Below are positions 24,283 through 37,400 of a stretch of 64,000 nucleotides of DNA, piece after piece. The notes under the pieces are model-generated. The model was not told where the DNA came from. It saw nothing but the letters and a program-made list of their open reading frames with translations, and ran no database searches. The stretch spans positions 186,001-250,000 of the forward strand of contig NOWV01000081.1 in NCBI GenBank assembly GCA_003344405.1. The letters run 5' to 3'. A program made the translations under genes and the position numbers. Within the stretch, counting starts at the first letter, position 1; every line of letters starts with the position of its first letter. This stretch comes from Trichoplax sp. H2. Its lineage: Eukaryota; Placozoa; Uniplacotomia; Trichoplacea.

Positions 24283-25894
24283 GAGCCACTTTTATTACAC
24301 ACTTCGAAGGGTCTATTTATATAATTTGCATGATTATTTGTATTGACTATTACCGAACTTTTTAAAATTAAATTCTATTGTACTTTAGCGAAATAGATCT
24401 AAAAAATTTTCAGAAGTATAAAAAGCGTATGTATGTAATACTTAGAGGCTTTAAAATAAGAGTCTTTTTTAGTATTCCCTAAAATATATTTCATTTCATA
24501 TATTTCAGTATGAACCAGATTAAATCACTCGCAATACGATAAATTAGTTTTACAAATATTAAAAAATGTTATACTGTATCAGGACTAGTTACAATACTAT
24601 TAAACATAACCAAGTATTCTAAGTTGCATATCTTGTTAACTCTTTCTCTAGTGGGATTTACAATATGCTAAAATCACTGACGATCTGAATAACGGTAACA
24701 ATAGTACCTAATATGATCAATTAAGCTATGCTTTATTGGGGCTAATTATATTATAAGAATATTTGTGCATTCTAAAGTTACATATCTATAATATTTGCTT
24801 AATTAATGTATTAAAACATCTCCCTGCACTATAAATCTGAACGATGCTGATACTTGCTATCAGAACAAATATTCAACTGCGGATGTTTGACTGGGGTTAC
24901 TAATATTGTCGAATGCTAACATTATTCCTAAACAGGTTTATCTGCATTGAAAACACATCTAAATCGTACTTAATTCTTGTTACTCACATTTAATAGCGAG
25001 AGTTAGGTAACATTATTTGTTTTGTGTACTTGACTAATATTATCATTATACTTATAATATGAGCTTATTTGGTAGTAGTAGATATTATTATAGGTAGTTG
25101 AAAGCTATAAATTATGATATATTTAATATGTCCTATAGCAGTTGAATGGGAATTATAGTACGACAACATTGCCAAAAATCTGTACTACAATAAATCTCGT
25201 AAATTTACTATAATCTTATCTAAATAGACCCTCTTTATTTCGCTCTATTATAACCACGAACATTAAACGCACAATTTTTAAAAATTGTAATCACTTAGCG
25301 ATATGCTAGATGCGTACACACCTGACAGCTTTTAAATCAGAAATATTCAATTCCCATGTTAGCAAAATGTTGTAATTAAAGCTGAACTAATAATCTATAT
25401 GTAATGCTAACTTACTTGCATGGCATAGTAAAGGTTGTGATAAGAGGATAAAAATTATTCAAATATACCACATGAATAAGCATCAACCTTATAGTACAAA
25501 GCAATAATTACGATACTCGCCATTCGTATATGATATAAGACGGAAATTTGGGATATTTAACGACTTCATAAAATGTTATCTTGATAGCTACAGTTATACG
25601 TATATGGTTAAAACCCATTACTACGGCAGATAACTGACTCTGAAGGATTCTAATCAGATTATGTACCATACGAGTAATACTTAAATAATTAGTTGCAGTT
25701 TGATTTAAGCAATTCGTTAATATCTTAACTTAAAAATACTAAGTAATTGGCAAAGACTTTAAATTACTAGCCAAGGAAATAAAACAAATACTTATAAGGA
25801 ATATCAATCATTTGTTATATCTTTAAGAGTTTCATTAACGTTAAATTTTGACGATATCGGTTATACCATTGTACTTGTACAGTTGTCCGAATTT

Positions 25895-28449
25895 TTAAAA
25901 GATTTTCCCTCTATCGCGTGCCTCGAATTTCCGCCAATAAGTAAATGCCATCCAGTTTTCCCATGCTTCCAATTTTGGTATATTAATATTTTTTCTTGAT
26001 ATTTGGATAGTAGCTGAAAAAGAAGAATCAAATTTTTATGATATGACTACGTAAGCAGAATTACGACGCAATAGTAAATGAGAAGGTAGGAGTAATAGGT
26101 GAACTTACTTGTATTATCATCCAATTGTTCCTTATGGCGGTGGCTATATTTAGCCCAAGCATATTTTAATAGTCGATAAAAATGTGCTATTATTATGAAT
26201 GGTGCTGGCAAAGCAGGTTTTTTTACAAATTCTGTGATCAAAGTATATCGTTGTGATTTCCAGATGATATCGGAATTCTCTTGAACTTTAACATAAGTAT
26301 CACTGAAAAGGAGATAATCAGAAAGAGTATCAATACAGTAAAAGTATTAAGTAAATGAATTCGTTTTTCAGTATTAATCAATATAATATCTGCACTTTAG
26401 TAATTAAGAAATGTAGATTAATTAGCAAATGATAATTTCAATGAGATTTTATCCTTATAAAATATTTTAGATATTTTGTACTGAAATTAATGTTATAAAA
26501 ACAATACTAAAATTATTGCACAAGAAAATCAATCGAATAAACTAATGCAACTGCGGTAACTTTGGTCTATAATTTTATCTTCTCTGAGCAATAAGGAATT
26601 TTTATAATCCATACATTAATGCATCATATTACTGTAAATATACGGAATATACCACAATAAATCTACGCAATGATTCAGCTAACTACAGTAGTTATGTGCT
26701 AAATAGGTAATACAGCGATAGTATCTGGTGTAGAACTGTCTATCTTAATTAATAAAGTAAATGTTGCTAGTACGGCGAAATAGCTCACTTGTACACTACC
26801 ACATACTATATTTTAATAATTCAGAACTTTGAGTTGTCGGATTTCGAAGCTAGGATTAAAATTCGTACGCTACATCATACTAGTATTTATGGACATTCTG
26901 AATAATTTTGCAGTCGGTTCCCCTCTTTTAAACTAATTTAATAAATATTTACTAATCTAACTTAATTTTCTAAATAATACTCAAATGTTTCAAAAACTTA
27001 CTTAAACACAGCGATGAGTAAGTTGAGAAGTAAGATATTAGTTACCAATACGTAAAAGCCTAGCAACCATGGCATAATCCATGCATTGTGAACACATTTT
27101 TCATTTTTGCCAATTAAAGTTGTATTAGGGCAGTTTCCATTCGTGACTAAATCAAGAAAGAATTCGCCCAACATCTGGTAGTATGGTTTGTATAAAACTT
27201 TACCGACAAGTGTAATATCCCACGGTGAGTTTGGATAGAGTAAAGCTTGAGAAATTACTCCATAAGATACCATAAATATGGATAGAATTATTAGAAACCT
27301 GGCTAAGTCGATGGTCTAAGAGTAAGGGTATTATACAAAACTGATTAGAACTTGAACAATTGAGTGTGACTAATTTAGTCTCATCACTTATCGTAATCAA
27401 TTTATCAGCTAATTAGCATTAAGCTTATGTAGTTTAAGTTAAGAAATTCGCTAAGTATTTTGTAGGTGCAGTATTTACCATCCTTCCGATCATTACCAAA
27501 AACGGACCGAATGAACGACTAACTGCTAAAGCTCTCAAAATCAATAAAGCGAATGTAATAAAAGATAAGCAATACAAAATTCGAGCAATTTCAAAGTTTG
27601 TTGTACTAAATCTTAAACCCAGTCCAGTGTAGAACAATATGAATGCAACGATAATAGTAATATTGATAACTTGAGATATATAAGATTTGAATTTTAACAG
27701 GTTGCTTTCAGCATCCATGGTAATCAGCTGTAAAAGATGAATCGAATTTTCAAAAAAGTTAGAATGAATGTCCGATAATTATAATATAACATACTCACAA
27801 TCATAGAAATATTTGTTTTGACATCTGTGCTGTATACGTGTGATTTAGCATTTATCTCATTACACTATGTTAGATAATTGCGTTACCTGTCGTATTTCAT
27901 CACATACTAATGTCGACACCCATATCACTGTTACAATTTCTGTACCAGCCATGTATGACGTATAGAGAGTCGACATTAGCACATTCGCAAAGAGTACCAA
28001 AAAACTGATATCGGATAGCTATTTCAAATGGTAGTAAAACAATATCAGTAATAATATACTGTAATTAATTACAATAGGCTATTCTAGTAATGCCATCTTT
28101 ACATCGATATTCGAATCATAAAATTGATGGTACCACAAATATATCATTTTAGCATTGATATAAAAGAATTAAAAAATATCACAGCATAACTATCATTGCT
28201 AAATTTATTTATAGTAAAAAATAATCTTACTGTATGAATAAAGAATTTAGCTCTCGCAGAATTCCAAATTTTTATTAGCTTGATTAGTATTAGAAATAGA
28301 AAAGCCAGAGTTGAATAGGAACTTCGACTTTCGTCATCAGAATCATGTTCCTTTTCGGATTCCTGCGGACTGATTATCACGGCTAATTCATCATTGTTGC
28401 CATCATAATTAATTGATTCTACAGCTTTAAATCTTTGTAAAACCGTTGG
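25895..28449 (-). other. Gene B: TRPM channel domain, pore and TRP helix
   Basis: Exons: pre-S1 (about 28230-28449), S1-S2 (about 27887-28020), S3 to S4-S5 (about 27470-27730), S5-pore-S6 (about 27000-27316), TRP helix (about 26105-26303) and tail (25895 to about 26012). S5-S6 reads YGVISQALLYPN, then pore residues LGEFFLDLVTNGNC and a second Cys (EKC), then NILLLNLLIAVF. After splicing (phase 2) comes N-DTYVKVQENSDIIWKSQRY, matching TRPM LLIAVFN.TF..V....... .WK.QRY. The pore Cys pair resembles the loop of TRPM2/TRPM4-type channels. The tail ends GKIF then TAA at 25895-25897. Confidence 0.87.
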
Positions 28450-31400
28450 CTGTAATAGTTATAATTTAGGAAATCGTTAAGATAACGGTTTTTAAAATCA
28501 TCTGGCGGACTTATTAAGCATTTATTAAAGTTAGATAACATACAGAGCGATCGAAACTAAGACTTAAGATATTAATATCAATAATTAACTGCACGGGAAT
28601 AATACTGTAGCGAATAAAATGTGATAGTCCCAGAATATAAACTTTATTTACGTGATTTTGCAAATTGCAATTGTAAAAGTATTAAATTTATAGTAATTTA
28701 CTACTTTCTTAAAGAATTAGGAAGTAATTAATAGGCCATAATATTATCACAGTTTACCATACCTGATCAGTCCACAAATTATTTAAAATTTGCTGATAAC
28801 TTGGCTCCGCTGTAAAATGTTGATTGACAGTGGTAGAAGATAATTGTACTAAGTTGCAATTTCCCCATTCTGGTATGTCCATTCGTAGTAAAATAAATGT
28901 GCCTTCTTTATCATCTGCATAGCAAGCTCTTAATAACTGAATAGCATGATTATGGAATTCCCTGCAAAACATTATAAAGATAATAGTAAGACAATAAATA
29001 TCATAAGGTTATCATACACCTTCCGATAAGTAGATACTGCGCTACATTCAACAGATCGGTAAAAAATATTTCAATCAACAAATAACTCTTTCATATAAGT
29101 TATCCTGACAAAAATACAAGTATAAGTTAAATGTCTTAACATTTAATAATAATGTTGGACATGCAGTTACTATCGTATCGATATAATACTCAACTCCGCT
29201 TTTTGCTCCATTTCCTTGCTTTTCTCTGTTTCTCCCATTTCATTAGCTACTTCTGATAATTTGAGTAGTAAATGTCTAGCTATCATCGCTGCTGCAATTG
29301 GGTACTTAACCTTCTTTAATAAATATGCAGCAACAGCCAGTCGGTTGCACAGCACTGCCCATAAAAAGTAGTCATGTGTAGGCCATTGTAAGTCTTTTGC
29401 AATTAAGTATGTGCTAGAAAGTAGGCTAACAGAATCTTCTAGGTCATCTGGTTGATTATTATTTTCGATTGGCGTCAACTCTATTTGAACTAATTCCTGA
29501 GTTTCATCAATATTTTCACTCAATTGACTGACGGATCGAGCATCTTCCACTATAATGGGGACAGAGCTTATTTCTTTACTTGAAGTTTCAAAATTAGCAT
29601 AAGGATTCCAAAATCCAAATCCTATCAACTCTTCAATGACTTCTCCAATCTCACTTAGTTTGTCGATTAAAATATTCTAAAGTAACCACATAATAATACT
29701 TATCTAGTAAGCATACATGAAAATTAAAGCAAGATTTTAATGGAGTCAGTTATAAAATTTCACTCCTCATACCTTACTCTGAACCTTGACTGCTATACCC
29801 ATAGAATTCCTAAATAAACGTTTCAGCACTAAATTACTCCGGAACTTTTATTTTATTATATTTCAAGTAGAAGATAGCAAAAATTAGTAAAAAATATCTC
29901 ACTTTATGCAAATAAGAAAGCTTTAGTAAAGAGTTGAAATCTTTAAAATTTTCTATCTATTACATATAGCAATTATGTAGCATGCAATAATTAAGTTACA
30001 GTGCCAGTTATCATTCGTTTAAAAATTAAGTATACAGTATACACTTCAAGGAAAATCTGCTCTATACGTGTAACTACGGTATATTGATAACCGCTAATCT
30101 TCTACTGAGAATTTCACTGAAAATAAAACAAAAATAAACTTTTATTTGTATTAAATTACCATATGAGCATATAAATTCTTTAAAATAGGTGTCGTAAGGA
30201 TTTGTTCAACAGTCAATGAACTGTTTAGTATGTCTGTTATAAAGTCCACTCGGTCGTCGATTAGAGCTTCTTTGATAGCCGATTCTAAGTCATTTTGTTC
30301 TATATTCTATTGGATTACAGTAATAGGATGTTAAAAAATCTAGCACTACTTGTAGGTAAAACTTGAAACAAAATATCATTGATTTTTATTAAAATTTGTT
30401 TAATTACACATTTTAATTAATCTAACCACTTTATCCTATCGATATCAAACTATTTTAGTAATACTAAAAGACAATTTCTTAACCTGATTGCTTATCAACC
30501 CGAGAATCTGATCCTTTGCTAAGTATAACTTATTAAATTTTGATGCAATTTCCACTTGCTGGGTATCTTCAATGGGGTCCAATCCATCTGAAAAAAATTA
30601 TACAATTAGCTCACTATAACGGTAATTATCAATATGTAAATTTTAGTTACGATTTAAATCTTGACTTAAGAAACGATTTCAATAATTTGCGGTAGTAAAA
30701 ATTCCTTTGAAATGAGTAAAGTTAGCAATAAGTGTTTATTTACCCTTCATTAAAGCTTGAATCATTGCAACATCCATTGAGCCTTCATTAATGTCGTAAA
30801 CAAGCAGCTGAAAGTAATATCGTGGAGGATTATTATAATGTAATAAAATATATCTTCTAATTACGTTCAAATCAGCCTGCTTAGTAGGCTGAAGTTCTAC
30901 ATCAATCAATATCATGTAATGTGAATTCAATTATTTAATGTGCAGCAAATATATTTTAAAATAAATTCTATTACAGTAGTACTTACAACATCGCGATAAA
31001 CCATCAAATCGCTAATTTTACGATAACACTCGGTAATTTCCGTAAAATTATAAAGATCAGAAAAATTAAAAGCCTTCCTTAAGAAGGCCTTAATTAGTTT
31101 TTCACTTTTGCGGTCGATGGTGTAATTGTTGACCCTGAATTAAATTGTAATAATAATTATCGTTATGAATTCTTATATATCATTTTAGTGGCTGTTTAAG
31201 TTGTGAGCTAATTGTAATAAATCATGTCCTCCGTTCCATTATGATCCACTATTACAAGTCGTAAATTAGCTTTCGTTTAAACAGTTGATTCCATATCTTC
31301 TATAAATTTTTATAGCTACTATTGTAAAGGACAAGGAATATCCACTATGATCATTTTATAGTTCATGAATACTGGTCACGTTATATTGCAGCTAGACAAA

Positions 31401-34400
31401 GATTCAACTCAAAATCGTTCAAATTAATTAACTAAAAAAAGCAAATGTCATTCTACTATGATTGAAGTATGATTAGCTTTCTTTTATAAATAACTCTATG
31501 ACTGCATGGCGTTGCTCGCAAATAGTTGGTTTCCTGAGCTTAAGCTTGGATTTTGATCATGACCAGGGTCTATGTGTGACTACTATTGTTTATATTTATC
31601 TTCTTCATTACGTATATGTTATATCTAATATTACTGTAGACGCATTGGGACATACTCTTTGCCTCGATGATCTTTAACCGTTTCATCTACGACACAATTT
31701 TCATACGCTAAGACCAGTAAATCCGCCGCACCACCGCTATCTTTAACCAAAACGATAGGAAAATTGAGTCGATGTACATCCTTACTGTAAATTTTGGTAG
31801 TATAAATTGCATGATGAAGTTTTAAAATGGTATTGTAACCGCCTCCAAATACGATATGAATAGAAGGAATATCGCAAACTGCAAATAAAAATAAAAAAAT
31901 ACTCTATTAAGTATAAATAATTAATTGGCTAGAACATTACGAAAATATTAAGGTTATTCAACTGCCTTGATTGATTATTGTGAGATTTAAACTAATTGGA
32001 TAGCTACTGTGCTACTATATGATAGACTAAATACAGTTACTATAAAACTTAACTTTTAAGTACTCTAACTTTAGATAATCAACAAGTCATGATTTCACCC
32101 ATTATTGCAGTAATTGTTGCAATAATATTACATTCTACTTTGAAAAGCAAGACTCACCATATAAATATTCTCCCATTAGAAGTGCACGGACGTCTCCTTT
32201 ACCCTTTTCATAAGCTTCATTAGTGCTTTGCCTATCATTCTCCTTATTCTGTGAGTCATCTTCAACAATTGTGGTGCTAACACTTATCACAGTGTTTCGT
32301 TCAAGAGCATCATCATCTATATTTACTGTTTTAGTGCGAGCATTTACAATACTTCCTGGTCGATGGGGAGCGCTCACAATACTTCCTGGTCGATGGGGAG
32401 CGCTCACAATACTTCCTGGTTGGACAGAAGCGTGTACATTCTGTCTTGATCGATTACGAGTACCAGCAAGAGCTCCTTGTCGAGAGAGAGTACGTGATCG
32501 AGCAGGAGTATCTTGGATACTTCCTGCTACAGTTTGGCCATCTACGATACTTGGTGCTTTAGCCAGGCCATCAACCCGGTTTGCTGCACGAGTAGGACCA
32601 CTAATAGTACTTGTTCCAATACGACTGCGACCAGGACCATCGACCATATTGTCTTTTCGTAATTGGGTAGGACCTCCAATAGTACTTCCTGCTCCAATAC
32701 GGCTACGATCATCAAAAGCACTTGCTGCTGAAGTAGGATCAATATTGAGGCCATCTTCATTATCATTCTCGATTTCTTCAACATTCTCACCATTATCAAT
32801 AAATACAAAGTAATTAAATATAGGACTAAGTTTAATTGGAAAATCAGGTTCCTCATATGTCATCAAGATTTCTTCTTTACTAGTTTCCTGTAAATATTAA
32901 TGATGACATGTACTTTAAATTTGCTACTCTATAAAGTAATTAATTAAGTAGTTATTATTGACATTGTCTTAAGGGTGAGTATTAAGTCAATAATTTATCA
33001 TATGAGTCATAATATCAGTTGGCGTACTAAGCTTACATTATAATGCGTCAAATTATACTAGAGATAAAAATTCTCGTATCGCTTGATTTTTAAGAGCTAT
33101 ATTATCTGTGTAGTAAGCGGTATACATACATTCTATACGGTGCATATGTAATCAATCGTTAAAAATTTTAGACCTTATCATCAGTGACGGATCTTGGCTT
33201 CCAATTGGCATATCCTATTATCATACTTTGATCAGAGTCAAATTCTGCACTCCCTTCCATCGATTCGCCAATAAATTGTATAAATCCACGGTCATCGTTA
33301 TCATTTGTCATTAATAATGCATTCATTGAACCAACCGCTTTCGAAATGGCAAATCCAAAAATTTTCTTCAGTTCAGGATTAATACTATCTTTTTCTTGAA
33401 TACCGCCTTCTAGTGCAATTACCAAACCGGGTAATGACATACCCCAATACCAGCGCAATAATATCCTTAAGTCAACAGCTGGAGTGTTTGGTTTAATTTT
33501 CATAAACTGTTAAGCATCAAGTCAAGAATATTATGTATTTAGTCAGCCCTCATCAACTCAATTATCGATGATAACCAATGAAATAGTAATATTCTATTCA
33601 TTGTTGAGTTCATCAGAAAGATAATGCATGAATATTGACATGCTATATCCTCTTGTTCTATCTCGTTCTCTTTAAGTTGTACAGCGCTTGATAAAGCGCA
33701 ATTTTGTGCAGATATCCAGTTACATCCTCATTATCTTATATTACCTTTGATGTTTTGACTTTTCCATTTTCTAAGGTAAACTTAATTTCACCTCCTCCAA
33801 TGAATCCCCTTCGGCGTATTATGTGAGGTAGTTGTTTCTAATTAGTAATAAAATGAATTACATATCTATCAGTATAGGATAAATCTAAAAGCACATAAAT
33901 GATAAGGAAATAGTGCATATATTTAAGCTGCACGAGTAAATAAGTTTTGAAAATCATTTTGTCTATACATCATTAATATAATTCTTACATTCATAAATCG
34001 TACTATTACATCCACAATTTCCCTACTATCATTCTGGCGAGCAATATCAAGAGGAGTCTCTAGCTTCTATACTCAGATAAAAAGCCGTCATTCATCGATA
34101 AAGTAGCAATCCTAACCACGATAGACTAACTGGCATAATACAAAGAGCGCTAGTAACACTGGTTATAACAAAGTTCATAATAGGGTATCTAAACTATTTA
34201 TAGAGTCGTTTTAAATAGATATTACTTGATTTTTCCATATTTGTCTCATTACTATTTAATCATAAATTATACTACAAACCTATCTTTCTGCTATCATTAA
34301 ACTGTAATATTTTTAATAATACAAAGTAGTAGCGATCATCTGTTTTATCACTCGTTGTAATGAAACTTACACGAATCTCTAGTCATTAATTTACTAAATA

Positions 34401-37400
34401 TTTCATGTATCGCAGCCACGAAATAACTGCTTTAGTAGGAACTCGAAATAGTATTATAAAAATACTAAATATTTCAATTATTATAATCTATTATCTTGTT
34501 TATGCTTAGATTAGCAGTATAAACAAAATTACACTGAGCGGTAAAGTAAGATATAAGAATGAGTTCTGGACAGTATATACGATTCCAATGAGCCATCAAT
34601 TGTAAATTTTATCATAAATTAGCGTGTAAGATTTACATTGTTAAAGATTCCAATATTTCGATCACCATTTGATTTAATTTCGTAGAAATTCATCAGTAAT
34701 TCCATACATTCAACTCGTTCATTCAGGGCAGCGATGTGCAATAATGATTGTCCTTCAGGCAACTTTTCATAAAACGCTTTTAAAATCTATATTTGAGGTA
34801 TACAGGTTCATATGAAAAATAGTAGAAGTTGGATAGATTTAATTAAAGATCATGAACGAAGACAAAAAAGTTAGCGTACTATAGAAACAAATTCACTAAG
34901 CTTGATTCAGTTATATACAATTTACAACATTATCAAAACAAATCGGGTTAAATTTTCATACTTCAGGATCCCTGCTATAAGTTAGATCTTGAAGTGTCTT
35001 AGATTTCCCATACTTAACTCCAACATATAATGGTGTTTCACCTGCAGTCTAGCGTTCAATATTATACGAGAGCTGAGTGAAATGAGCACTAATATAATTT
35101 GAAAGATTTTTCTATTTTTATAAATACTTAATTACGTTGGAGTAATGAGAGCATGACCTACATTTAGCGATGTCATATTGGCACCAAAACGAAATAATGT
35201 GTTCATGCAGTGGATCTCGTCATCTCTAATTGCCTTATGCAAAGCAGTTTCATCATTGCTATCCTTATCCTGTAAACAAGGTATTGTAATATTTACATGT
35301 TATAGGCATAAACTGATCCCAAGTGACAAGTATTTAAAGCCGTAGAACACAGTAAATCAAAAATATCATTTTCTACAAAATTACGTAGCCAACAGACTTA
35401 CACGAATGTTAATTAGATTATCATCACAAAGAGTCTGTAAATATCGGTCTTTGCCATCTTTAGCAGCATTATACACGTCCATAGTAGTAGCCTATTATTA
35501 CGGCGTATAAAACATTTGTTGCAGAATTAGTCGTGTCAGGTAGTAATAAATTAATCAAGTTCTACATTTTACGAATATTTTACTATTTAACGACAAGTCT
35601 CGTACAGGTAAGTTAAATATGATAAATTACGTTCCTACCCGCTGAGATATCGCTTTTGATTTATCGCATGCTAATAAAAGCGTATTACAACTTTCGTGAT
35701 TGCGTTCTTTTGCCAACTGTTGAGGAGTTCTAGCATCCTAAAATAGTAGTAAGTAAACCAAAGTAGTGCATTATACCTATTTTGTACTTCAGTATTTTAA
35801 AATTTTCACCGCTTTCTTCATTTCGATCATATATCGTATAAAGATACTTTGATGTATTACTCACTATGATCATAAGTAGACCAGTATTGGTAATAATAAT
35901 GCTATTATTTAAGGTTAATAAGATAGATAATAACCTTATTTAATAAAGTTGTGTCTAATCTATTTTCTATTAACCAATCTAAGATTTCATAAAAGCCCAA
36001 GGCAGCTGCCATATGACATAAATTATTGCCGTTCTATGCAAATGTTTTCCAAACAGTTAGCAATTGTCGGCAGGATACATTGCAATTTGAAAAAAGTAGT
36101 AAAGATTAACTGTCAGTGTAATAATAAATCTTAGTGGTATAGAGTACTTAGAATACTAATAAACCTGCAATTACCTCATCTAGAACATGGATATCGACAT
36201 CTTTAGAATGTAGCCATTTCAGAAGTTCAACACGATTATTTTCAACAGCTATAAAACAAATATTCCGCTTTCCCTGTAGAAAAAATTTTTTTATGTTGTT
36301 GTGAGTTGTATTGAAGTTGAGATAATCTTCATTAATGAATCTATTCCTAAATTAAAAGTTTAGATAAATAAGCGTAATCATACAACCTTATCTCGCCAGG
36401 AAAGATCAACATCATGGTCATTTAACCATTCCAGGATTTCTTGATGACCTTTGACTGCTGCATAGTAGGTTAGAGTTCGATCTTCCTATTGGTAAATTAT
36501 CATAAGTGATGTAAAAATGAGAATTTCGCTGAAGTAACAGATTTGAAGCCTCTGAACTTATTATAACAGCAATTCTGTCCTACATCAAAATTACAAATTA
36601 CACCCTAATAACACTACGTGATATGATATACATTAATGGTACAAGTAAAATATGTTAGAACAGTTAATTATTCTTAGAATTAAAGCTTATTTCATACCTC
36701 ATCTAATTCGTAAATATCGACTCCCTTTTCATAAAGCCATTCCAAAATGTTTAAGTGGCCTTGATCAACCGCGTGCCTAATCAGGCTCCAGCCATGCTGA
36801 ACAATATAGAATATATTTTTTGTTATTAATGTTCGTTATTACGTCTACTTATTGACTGTTATAACTTATATCTAATACTGTATGTGACCAAAATTACTGT
36901 CGAGTTATTGTTAATTACATAGGTGAATAAATAAATAATTTAAATACAACGATTCTGTAGCGTTGGTAGTAGAAATCTTAAGAAATAAAAGCTTTTTGAT
37001 ATTATACTTAGACTTTGAGCAAACAATTGGTCACCTTTTACTAACTAATAAACGGAAACATAACACTACTCCCACATTAAATATCACAAATTCAACCTTA
37101 TCAGTGCAGGCAATGATTGCTCCATGTTCGTAAAGTTCCATAACAACTTCCAATGATCCGTTGATAACTGCACTAAATATAGGTGACCTATTTTCATCCT
37201 GCCAATAAACGAAATAGTAAAAGTTGGATTAGAGTATAAGAAGTATAAATTGAGATTTACCGAGTGGCATATCAATTCATTCATCATTTTCATGAGAAGA
37301 ATACGTGATAATGTAATTAAATAAGTATAATATCGGATTAAAAGTTTACTTACATCGCATTCGTTGACTGCTGTTTCATGCTTAAGAAGTAGCTTAATGG

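Larger units (their letters stand above)
19658..25894. other. Region without a recognisable gene between channels A and B
   Basis: About 6.2 kb upstream of gene A and downstream of gene B. Only short, AT-rich open frames without family signatures are present. It holds the gap and the 215-bp repeat. Regulatory sequence of gene A presumably lies near 19660-20500, but I can point to no specific element. Confidence 0.6.

Noticed and set aside
19658-25894. C-terminal Nudix or kinase exons of channel B
   Set aside because: The TRP-helix exon leads in phase to a short tail exon with a stop at 25895, and no matching motif is seen further downstream; the gap keeps a small doubt.
32223-32813. Plus-strand open frame of 196 codons
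   Set aside because: Antisense shadow of the repeat-rich insert in the channel B LSDAT exon, with the same 30-bp periodicity.
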